Shown: one piece after another, positions 22,350-32,400 of the stretch | How positions within the stretch are numbered: position 1 is the stretch's first letter | Layout: the number at the start of each line of letters is the position of its first letter | Notes under the pieces: model-generated | What the model was told of the DNA's origin: nothing | Seen by the model: the letters and a program-made list of their open reading frames with translations, nothing else | Database searches by the model: none | Program-made: the position numbers and the translations under genes | NCBI GenBank assembly: GCA_949752795.1 | Contig: OX457074.1 | Location: forward strand, 8,569,527-8,633,526 | Origin: Hyperoodon ampullatus | Lineage: Eukaryota; Chordata; Mammalia; Artiodactyla; Ziphiidae | Reading direction: 5' to 3' | DNA length: 64,000 nucleotides

Positions 22350-22358
22350 AGCCCTCTG

Positions 22359-22640
22359 AGGGACTTCCCTGGTAGCACAGTGGTTAAAAATCTGCCTGCC
22401 AGTGCAGGGGACACGGGTTCAATCCCTGGTCTGGGAAGATCCCACATGCCGCAGAGCAGCTAAGCCCATGTGCCACAACTACTGATGCTGTGTGCCACAG
22501 CTACTGAAGCCCTTGCGCCTAGAGCCCGTGCTTCACAACCAGAGAAGCCACCGCAATGAGAAGCCAATGCACAGCAACGAAGACCCAACTCAGCCATAAA
22601 TAAATAAATAAATAATTTTTAAGATAAATAAATAAAAATA
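22359..22640 (+). mobile_element. Long-form CHR-type SINE
   Basis: GGGACTTCCCTGGTAGCACA head; ATAAGCCCTCTG is duplicated on both sides. Confidence 0.88.
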
Positions 22641-23203
22641 AGCCCTCTGTGTGTTAACATAAATGATGCATTTTTAATGGAAATAGAAGAATGGCATTAT
22701 TGTACATTTCTGCAAATCTCTTTCATACCTGACTTAACAGAAGAGTGTTGGATTCTCATTTTTGCCTCTGCATACTCCACTGAACATTCATGAGAGAAAG
22801 AGAGCAAAAATGGATAATGAGCATTTGGTGCCCTAAGAGTGAAGCTGCAGGAGTGGACCTTTCTTGGGATAACCAAACCTACACCAAGAGAACAGGCTGG
22901 AGACAGGTTCTGTGGTGTTCTTGGTCACCCATTTATGGAATTTCAGAAGGGCAGTGGAGATTACTGCCAGGCACAGCATGACCTCTGTGCAGACAAGTGA
23001 ACTGTAGAAATTCATTACTACTCCACCAAGAAGCCCCCATAAAAGTGGTGAACCTGGACACACAAGTGTGGAACTGAAATCCTCAGAGCATTGTACTTCC
23101 TTTCTACTGCCTCAGTATTACTGGATTGAAGAATTGCTGCTTTTTGTTAGGAGGTTCATTTCATTTCCCATTACTCCGAATTTCATACTCAAAAGCACTG
23201 AGA

Positions 23204-23418
23204 GGGCTTCCCTGGTGGCGCAGTGGTTGCGAGTCCGCCTGCCGATGCAGGGGACACAGGTTCGTGCCCCGGTCCGGGAAGATCCCACATGCCGCGGAGT
23301 GGCTGGGCCCATGAGCCATGGCCACTGAGCCTGCGCGTCCAGAGCCTGTGCTCTGCAACGGGAGAGGCCACAGCAATGAGAGGCCACCGTACCGCAAAAA
23401 AAAAAAAAAAAAAAAAAA
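23204..23418 (+). mobile_element. CHR-type SINE just upstream of the retrocopy
   Basis: GGGCTTCCCTGGTGGCGCAG head and an A22 tail; AAAAGCACTGAGA occurs on both sides. Confidence 0.92.
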
Positions 23419-23419
23419 G

Positions 23420-25320
23420 CACTGAGAATTTCAAGTGGAGTATATTGAAGTAGACTCAGTTTCTTTGCATCCTTTCTGTACTCAATTTTTAAAATTCTTT
23501 CATAACCCTATTAAGTGTTTTTTAACTAAATTAACATGGCTCAAATGATCCACGCAGCTCCTGTGGAAGTCACTTACAAGAACATGAGATTTCTTATTAC
23601 ACACAATCCAACAAATGTGACCTTAAACAAATTTATAGAGGACCTTAAGAAGTATGGAGTTACCACAATAGTAAGACTATGTGAAGCAACTTATGACACC
23701 ACTCTCGTGGAGAAAGAAGGCCTCCATGTTCTCGACTGGCCTTTTGATGATGGCACACCACCATCTAACCAGATTGTTGATGATTGGTTAAGTCTTGTGA
23801 AAATTAAGTTCCGTGAAGACCCTGGTTGTTGTATTGCCGTTCATTGTGTTGCAGGCCTTGGGAGAGCTCCAGTGCTTGTCGCCCTAGCATTAATTGAAGG
23901 TGGAATGAAATATGAAGATGCAGTACAGTTCATAAGACAAAAGCGGCTTGGAGCTTTTAACAGCAAGCAACTTTTGTATTTGGAGAAGTAAACGTGGCTA
24001 AAATGTGGCTGTGCTTCAAAGACTCCAATGGTCATAGAAACAACTGTTGCCTTCAGTAAAACTGGGGTGCCTGATGCCATTGCTTGGAAGTGGAAACTAG
24101 ATGGGATGGAATTTGTCATACGTGTTAGCCAGCACGTTGTCTTGGTGAAGTCTGATGAAGCTTCCATAGGAGTGTTGAAAAGCAGTTTTACCAGGCCAGA
24201 AACCTGGCAGAATTGCAACCTCTGTGTTTGGGTTATGATCAACCTACTTGGACACTTAGCAAAGGATTCTTGCTGTTCAGCATTTAAAATGTGCTTATCA
24301 TTTGTACCAATTGACCTTTCCTGAAATCATGCAGTATTGAGTCATGTCTTTAAATCTGTTTCCATGCCAGAATCTTATCAATATATAAGAAATTTAGAAA
24401 GACTAGGTGCCAAAATACCCAGGACAATACTTGTATATTTTTCATATCATATAGGACTAAAATCCCAGGAACTATGAACACTCTGGACCTTGTGTGGTTT
24501 ATTCCTTCCATCATTTCAAACATAGAAAAGTAGGGCCTGTAAGGCTCCTTGCTCACAATTCCCACATTCATACCAGTATACATCAGATTTGCTCCTTTTG
24601 TTCTTTTTTTAATTAACCAAGTCTTACAGTGATTATCTAATGTCTTTCTGTAAATCTCATTTTGTGCTGTTATAGGAGACCTCCATTTTGAAAATCTACA
24701 TTGTACAGAAGCACATGTTTTTAATGTCTCCAGACAAAAAAGCCTTACAGTTAGTTTTAATGTTTGCACTTTGGGGTGCAACTTACGGGGGGGGCTGATG
24801 AAAGAATGGGAGGGGGCTATTAAGTACTTTTAGTAAAATGTTGCCTTTGTCTTGTGAAGGACATATAGAACATGCCCTTTAACTTAGTAAATATTTTTTA
24901 AAAGGTAGAAATACTTTGTTATTGTAGCTAAAACAATTCTTAATCATAAAATTTCTGAAATTCTTGTAATTATTCTTCAAACTTATCTGAAGTTGTTTAC
25001 CAACTTAATTTTGTTTGAAGTGTGATTCCCAACCTCTCTTGCAAAAAAAAAAAAAAAAGGTTTACATTTAATATTTTATATGCCTTTTGAGCTGTGTAGC
25101 TTAATATTTGGATACTTGACAATTTGTTTTATTATGTAATTGATAAAATGGTGATGTGTATTAACATTAGCTCAACCATATATTTATACTGTCCGGGAAC
25201 ATGTGGTTATAGTTCTGTGGGAGAAATAATTTGTCAGTGTTCACCAGCTTGTAAAAATGTAGTGCGAGGGCTTAAACCTTAAATAAATGATGAAATGCAT
25301 TTATCGTCATTGAAAAAAAA
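23420..25320 (+). pseudogene. PTP4A1: Processed PTP4A1 (PRL-1) retrocopy, frameshifted near the C-terminus
   Basis: An intronless copy of the mRNA for PRL-1, a membrane-attached dual-specificity phosphatase. The open frame 23536-23991 encodes 151 aa against 173 in the parent. It keeps the general acid Asp72 in WPFDDG and the C-x5-R loop HCVAGLGR (Cys104, Arg110). After YLEK an in-frame TAA is followed by parent-like sequence shifted by a net 2 bases, so the polybasic region and prenylation signal are lost. Parent-like 3' UTR follows to AATAAA (25282-25287) and an A8 tract at 25313-25320, the mark of retroposition. The left end is uncertain: parent-like leader may begin before the SINE at 23204, as far back as about 22790. 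The parent gene is not in the window. Whether the ORF is expressed is unknown. Confidence 0.92.
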
Positions 25321-25469
25321 TGGGTAATGATGTTAATATCACTGTAAAAAGTTTCGACCTCATGGAACCTTCTGAAAGGGCTGAACCACACTTTGACAAT
25401 CTTGAGCTAGATTCTGATATGGTAACAAATGATGCCCAAATCTCAGTAGGTTACAACAACAAAGGTTTA

Positions 25470-25856
25470 TTTCTTTTTTTCTTCTTTTTTTTTTTTAAGG
25501 TGAATGGCTTTTTTTTTTTAATTTATTTTATTTCTGGCTGCGTTGAGTCTTCGTTGCTGCGTGCAGGCTTTTCTCTAGCTGCGGCGAGCAGGGGCTACTC
25601 TTACTTGTGATGCGCAGGCTTCTCATTGCGGTGGCTTCTCTTGTTGTGGAGCACAGGCTCTATGAGCAAGAGCTTCAGTAGTTTTGGTTCATAGGCTCAG
25701 TAGTTGTGGCTTGCGGCTCTAGAGCGCAGGCTCAGTAGTTGTGGTGCACGGGCTTAATTGCTCCGCGGCATGTGGGGTCTTCCCGGACTAGGGCTGGAAC
25801 TCGTGTCCCCTGCGTTGGCAGGTGGATTCTTAACCACTGTGCCGCCAGGGAAGCCC
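25470..25856 (-). mobile_element. Long-form CHR-type SINE, antisense
   Basis: T-rich tail, GGCTGCGTTGAGTCTTCGTT, ending GCCGCCAGGGAAGCCC. TATTTCTT flanks. It interrupts an older repeat. Confidence 0.85.
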
Positions 25857-25859
25857 TAT

Positions 25860-27240
25860 TTCTTGCTCATGCTACACATCCATTATGGCTTGCCCATGGT
25901 TCTGTTCCAGGTACTCTTCACTAAAGAACCCATGTTGACAGGGCACCCTTTGGCTGGACATCGCTAGATAGGGGAAGAGAGAACTTGGTAAACCAGCCTG
26001 CCTTTTAAAACTTATTCTTGGAAATGATGTGTCACTTTTTTCCTTTTTTCATAGCCAAAGCAAGTCACATGGCCAAGCTGGATTCTTCAGAGCTGAGATG
26101 TATACTCTTCTGCAGGGAGAGGCCCCATGGGAAGGGATACCAAGTATATGTGGTATATAGACTTCTACCATGGTGCTTAAAGAATATCACTGGTTGCTCA
26201 TGGAGAATGGATTATACTGGGAAGAGGTAGGAAGCTATTCAAGAGTAGAAGTATCTTAGGAATTGACTGCACTACTTCAGGCAAGAAATAACAGTGGGTT
26301 GGACTACAGTGGTGGCAGTGGTCTGATTCAAGATGTACTTTGGAATTGGTAGAATTTGTTCTGGGAGTGGGGTGGGGATAAGGGAAAGTACTGAAATATA
26401 ACTTCTAGGTTTGAACAACTGAGTGGATGGTGTGACATTTACTGAGATGGGATAGGCTGAGAAAAGGATAGGTGAGTTTTTTTGGGGGGTGGAACAAGTG
26501 TTAAACATGTTAAGCCTGAAATGCCTATTTTACACCTAAATGGAAATGTCTAGTAGGTACTTGAATATATGTCTGGAGATCTGGGGAGATGTCAGAACTT
26601 GGGTGTTAGCATAGAGCTGAATTGTAAGGCCATGGAGTTGGAAGAGATCTCCTTGGGAGAAAGTGTTAATAGGGAAGAGAAGAGGGCTGAGGGTTAAGGG
26701 CTAAAGCCTTGGCCTACGCCCACATTTTTAAATGGAAGTGGCTTTGGATCCAGCAAAGGAGGTTGAGGAGGAGCCATTGAGGTAAGATGAAAATGGGTAG
26801 AAATGGAAGCAAAAGGAAGAAAGTGTTTCAAGCAGGAGGGAGTAGTCTGTTTCAATGTTCTATAAGTCAGATAGGATTGGGGAAAATGCAAGTCACAGTT
26901 GGTAAGTGGAGGGGTGAGGATCAAACTCTAATTGGGTGAGTTGAAGAAAAGATGGGAAGTGAGGAATGGAGACACCACTTTTGAGAATTTTTTTTTTGGG
27001 TGGGGGTGGATAAGTGGAAAAAGGGAGACAAAAGATGTGAAGATGAAATTGTGTGTACGTGAAATCCTTATGTAAACTATAAGCGTTAGGCTTATTTTGT
27101 TATTTATTATTGAACTCCTAGGAATTTCAAACTAGCTTAGTGTGAAGAATCACTAAGATGCTACTGCTAGTCTCCAGCTTGCTGGCTATTAAGACTCAAA
27201 ATATCTCCAGCCTATGAAAAGCCGAGGCATGAAGAGACAG
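25860..27240. other. Intergenic sequence between the retrocopy and DBF4B
   Basis: Purine-rich, diverged, apparently old repeat-derived DNA. No conserved coding frame or RNA gene was recognised; ORFs here are short and without homology I know. Confidence 0.6.
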
Positions 27241-27554
27241 AAATAGAGAACAGAGCGGAAAACGAAGGGGAAGCGGCGGGGGGTGGGGTGGGGGGAGGTT
27301 TGCTGAGTTAATATTGTCCTCCCAGGGCCCCCGTAGGGCAGTCTCGCAGCTCTTACGTAATTTTAGAGGCGGAGACGACAGGAAATTTAAACCGAAGCCG
27401 CGGCCCAGGGCGCGTAGAGAATGATGTTATAGTTGCAGGGGAACAGCCGGTGCACGGGAAGCTGAAAGAGCTCATGGAACCCGCGAATGTGATACGGCGG
27501 CGGAGTACGGAGGCCGAGAAAGAGCCGAGAATTTGAAGAGGGAGCCGGGAAAGG
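27241..27554 (+). promoter_or_regulatory. DBF4B: DBF4B promoter and first (leader) exon
   Basis: GC-richer than its surroundings and without a TATA box. It contains a G-rich run near 27278-27297 and the palindrome TTACGTAA at 27353-27360 (bZIP D-box type). The exon ends GAGCCGGGAAAG-G at 27554 before the donor GTACGG. This matches the EPGKG codons of the human first exon as I recall it, but the ATG and next codon are AAG AGG here. The reading frame is open from 27425 but contains no ATG. The transcription start is not determinable. Confidence 0.65.
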
Positions 27555-28044
27555 GTACGGATGCCGGGAAGGGGAAGCAGGGGTGAGAAGCAAGCGGAAA
27601 GGGTCCTAAGAGTTAAAGAAGGGTACGGGGTTGGGAAGTGGGCACAGGAATTGGGGAGCAGATAGGTCCGGGAGCTGGGGAGAGTAGAGGGACCGGGAAG
27701 GGGTCACAGGAATAGAGGGGATAGAGGTCTAGAGGGGGCAGAGGGACTGGGGGGACAAGAGCCTGGAGGGAGGCACGGGAATTGAAATGTAAGGCAAGGG
27801 GTGGCCAAGAGGCCACGGGAGTTGAGGGAGCAGAGTGTGAAAGGGGGCGGAGGGACTGAGGGATAAGAGCCTAGAAGGAGGCGCGGGAGTGGAGAGGGGA
27901 CATGGGTTGGGATGGAGTTGAGTCTTGGGGTTCCCGGGACCCTCGGTGGGAATTGTGCGGGGTTTGGGAGGCGGGAGGAGGGGATGATGGAAGGTCGAAG
28001 GCTAGTGAAGGTGGTTCAGCTGCTGTTTTGTCCTTCTTTTTCAG

Positions 28045-28107
28045 GCAACGATTGCCTTGAACTGGAGAGTTCAATGGCTGAGAGTAGGCTCCGGGCTCCG
28101 GACGTAG
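28045..28107 (+). CDS. DBF4B: DBF4B exon 2 (coding from 28074)
   Basis: Acceptor TTCTTTTTCAG at 28044, donor GTAGGTAA at 28108. The frame reads [20 protein letters not shown], conserved with human both before and after the internal Met. The ATG at 28074-28076 has T at -3 and G at +4, a mediocre initiation context. Confidence 0.88.
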   Translation, partial: ATIALNWRVQWLRVGSGLRT

Positions 28108-29362
28108 GTAGGTAACAAACAGGTCAAACCTAGGGATGCGAGGTCACAGTTGCAACTCCTGCCCCAGAGTCTCTTGGGAAGAAAAGGCCGAGAAATGTTA
28201 GCTCTCTTAGGGTTTTCTAACTACTTTATGTGGTGGAGGGGGAGTGGGGGAGTGGAGTATGTGTTGAGAGATGTCATGGATCATTTAGGAATTCATGATA
28301 AAGGTCAAACGAGCTTTCAGTCAGATATTATGAATAAGATTAGAAGACTTGCTAATTATTAACTTATAAAACCCGTATTCATGGTTATTTTTACCATAAA
28401 ATTCTTAAAGTTATAGATAAACGTAAACGGCCCCACCCAATTAGATATATTTTAGCATGTAGTCACTTCCCTCAATACTGCCTTCTCCCCTCTTAGCATC
28501 ACCTAGTTTGAGTTCTGGATTGTTACAGATATGCCATTTGTTTGTTGCCTTTTAAACAGTGATACACCTCACTAAATTATTTACTCTCCCTTCCCATGTT
28601 TTGTTGCTTTCTTCTGGATCCATTTCTCTTTTTGCTGATGAACTTTCTCCAAGAGTGTTTTCAAAAGGGGGCTTTATGTGATAAACTTTCTGAGGCTTGT
28701 ATGCCTGAGAACATGTTTATTTCACCCTTGTATTAAAATTCTTGAGTCAAAGTTTTTTTTCCTTCAACACATTGAAAAATGACAGTGGTTTCTTCTTGCA
28801 AGAAGTAGGTGCTGTTGAAAATTGATGTCAATCCGATTCTTGTTCCTTAGTTTGTGACCTGCTTTTTTCTGTAGAAGATTTTAGATTATTCTCTTTATAT
28901 TTGTTCTTAAAATTCACTATACCATAACCATGTGTGAATTTTGGAGGGTTTTAGTTTTCATAAAAATAAAATGATGAGAAATGAAAGCAAAAATTACAGT
29001 TTTATGCTTACACAGTTTATTTTTTATTTTTATTTTTTTAAATTTATTTAGTTATTATTTATATTTGGCTGCGTTGGGTCTTTGTTGCTGCACGCAGGCT
29101 TTCTCTAGTTGGGACGAGCAGGGGCTACTCTTCATTGCGGTGCGAGGGCTTCTCACTGCAGTGGCTTCTCTTGTTGTGGATCACAGGCACTAGGTGCACA
29201 GGCTCAATAGTTGTGGCATGCAGGCTTAGTTGCTCCGCGGCATGTGGGATCTTCCCGGACCAGGGCTTGAACCCATGTCCCCTGCATTGGCAGGTGGACT
29301 CTTAAGCACCGCACCACCAGGGAAGTCCCTATGCTTGCACAGTTTAAAAGGCCAAGGTATAT

Positions 29363-29405
<43 letters not shown>

Positions 29406-32400
29406 ATGGGAGTTGCTCCTCCTTTCATAACTCCTGATTCCCACTCCCTAGGGTACAACCATTTATGCTCTTTTAGCTATTTCTTCTAGTATTTACCTTC
29501 TTATTTCTAAACAGCATGCTCATACTGCTTTTGTTGTTTTCAATGTTAAATTGTATCTATTGGCTTTCTGATGTAGAGGATAAAGGGGTTTTCCTGTCCC
29601 CCTCTCCGCTACACCACACATAAACACATACACATGTCCCTCCTCCCATTCCCCCAATATATATGCAGTAATTTTTGTTGTCATTTTTGTATTTACATTA
29701 TGATGATATTAGCTGAGCCATATAGCAAACTGAAATAAGCTTTGCTTTCTGTGTATGGATCACTAATTCATGTCTAAACTCTTTGCCAAAAATATAAACC
29801 TTCTCTCAATACTTTCAAGCTCATCAGAGAATCAGTTTCTTCTTTGTCTGGGGGACATACCTCCTGAGACCATTTGTCTTAGTACTACAGTCTGGTCCAG
29901 CTGTGCACTAGGCCTGTTGCACTGATTCCATCCTAGGATCTCCCTTCATCATTCTGTGGAATTCCCTTTGCCGCTTTCCTCTGTAGGGTTCCCTGTGTTC
30001 TAAATTCCGTGTTTTCCTCTCTGTTTACATCCTCATTTTGGTCGAGTACATCTTCTAGTATAGCTTCCTGAGAAAGGGTATGTGACAAATTTTTTGAGAC
30101 CTTGTAGGTATGACAATTCTTTATGCCACATAAAGTTCTAGGCTGGAAATAGTTTTCTCTCAGAGTTTTGAAGACATTTCATCTTTTAGCTTCCACTGTG
30201 CTGTGGCAAAGTCTGATGTTGTCAGTATTTCCACCCTCCTCTGAACACTGACTGCAAGGGCCTAGACCCCATGTGCTCTGAACCACCCCTACCCCATCCA
30301 GCATGATTGCTGTCTAGCAACAATACTGTTGTTATTATTGTCTCTCCTTTTTACCTCCGAATTAGTCGTCATTATGATTGTTTTACACAGTCAGTGATTG
30401 TTTAGATTTATACATATTTTTACCAGTTTGGGGACATTTCAGTCCTTCCTTCTGGGTTCAGTTTCCTTCTTTCCAAAGTATACCTTTTAGAAGTCCTTTA
30501 GTAATAATTGGTTGATGATAAACTGTTTGGGCTTTTGTTTAAAAAATGTGTTTAGTTTACCCTCATTCTTTATTTAAATCAGATGTAAAATTCAAAGTTG
30601 ATGTTTATTTTCCCCCAGCATTGTAAATACTTATTTTAATAAAATTAAAGTATTTAATAATTTAAATACTTATTTTATAGTCTATGTCTGATCATTCTGT
30701 TTGAAGCTCTTGGGGATCCCATCTTGCTGTCTTTAATTTCTGCTGATTCTTATCCATGATGGTTTGTTTTCTTTGTGTGGTTTTTTTTTTTTTTTTTTTT
30801 TTGTGGTACGCGGGCCTCTCACTGTTGTGACCTCTCCCGTTGCGGAGCACAGGCTCCGGACGCGCAGGCTCAGCGGCCATGGCTCACGGGCCCAGGCGCT
30901 CCGTGGCATGTGGGATCTTCCCGGACCGGGGCACGAACCCGTGTCCCCTGCATCAGCAGGCGGACTCTCAACCACTGCGCCACCAGGGAAGCCCTTTGTG
31001 TGTTTTTAATGTTGGAGTGTGAGCTAATGTTTGATGATGCTTTTTTTTTTTTTTTTTTTGCGGTACGCGGGCCTCTCACTGTTGTGGCCTCTCCCGTTGC
31101 GGAGCACAGGCTCCGGACGCGCAGGCTCAGCGGCCATGGCTCACGGGCCCAGCCACTCCACGGCATGTGGGATCTTCCCGGACCGGGGCAGGAACCCATG
31201 TCCCCTGTATCAGCAGGCAGACTCTCAACCACTGCGCGCCACCAGGGAAGCCCACCATTGACATTTTATTTGTTGTGTGTGTGTGTGTATGTGTTTTGGG
31301 TTTTTGTTTGTTTGTTTTGTTTTGTTGTTTTTTTTGGCCGCACCACGCGGGTTTTGGGATCTTAGTTCCCTGACCAGGGAATGAACCTGGGCCCTGGCAG
31401 TGAAAGCACCGAGTCCTAACCACTGGGAATTCCCTATGACTGACATTTTAATACATTTGTTTTATCACATATCTATCCATCTTATTTTGATACACTTCAA
31501 ATAATTTGTAGACATTATAATAACTCAGCATGCATTTCATTGACCAGAATTCCATATTTGTTTGTATTTTTTTTCCTTTTAGTGTAAAATGTGTATACAA
31601 TGAAATGCACAATTCTCAAAGGTATGTTCATTGAGGTGGGGTTTTTTTAGCTTTATTGAGTTATAATTTACATACTGTAAAATTCATTTGTTGTAAATGT
31701 ACACTTGCAATGCTTTTTAGGTAATTTACAGAGTTGTGCAATTAACACAACAATCTAATTGCAGAACATTTCCGTCACCCCAGAAAGAACCTCATGCCAG
31801 TTTGCAAACACTCCTCATCCCCACCCCCAGCCCTAAGCAGCCACTAATCTAACTTCTGTCTCTATATATTTTCCTTTTCTGAACATTTCATAAACATGTA
31901 ATTTACAGTATGTGGTCTTTTGTGTCAGGCTTTTCTCACTCAGCATATTTCAGAGGTTCAGAACTGTAGCCTGTTGCTGTAGCCTGTGTCCATAGTTCAT
32001 TCATTTTTATTGCCAAATAATATTCCATCGTATGGATAGACCACATTTTGCTTACCATTTTATTTACATTTGAATTGTTTCCACTTTGGGGCCAAAATGA
32101 ATAATGTTGCTGTGAACATTCTTGTGCAAGTTTTATTTGGAAGTATGTTTTCATTTCTCCTGGGGGTATGCCTAGGAGTGGAATTGCTGGGTTTCGTGTT
32201 AACTCTATACTTAACCTTTTGAGAAACTGCCACACTGTTTTCTAAAGTGGCTGCACCATTTTACATTCCCACTATCTATGTATGAGGGTTGGGTTTCTCC
32301 GCATCTGGGCTTCCCGAGGACAGGAACACAAGTCTCGCGTCCACCTTGGTGGACGGGTGCCCGAGGCCTGGCCAGGTGCCATGCAGGGGCTGTTTGTGAG

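Larger units (their letters stand above)
11351..22650. other. Intergenic region upstream of CCDC43, repeat-dominated
   Basis: No gene was recognised. The stretch is a mosaic of SINEs, L1 fragments (separately listed), one MIR and diverged sequence. Its open frames are SINE- or L1-derived. Notable structures are the inverted SINE pair at 16732-17207, the thrice-repeated target at 16987-17893 and the perfect palindrome at 19314-19385. Confidence 0.8.

Noticed and set aside
24350..24781. 143-aa minus-strand ORF
   Set aside because: Lies antisense to the 3' UTR part of the PTP4A1 retrocopy; no recognisable content.
29365..29403. Possible CRISPR-like or tandem array
   Set aside because: Simple CA dinucleotide repeat; no spacer structure, and the genome is mammalian.
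30775..31365. 196-aa plus-strand ORF
   Set aside because: It reads through two antisense CHR SINEs; the repeated [24 protein letters not shown] peptide recurs at every such SINE in the window.
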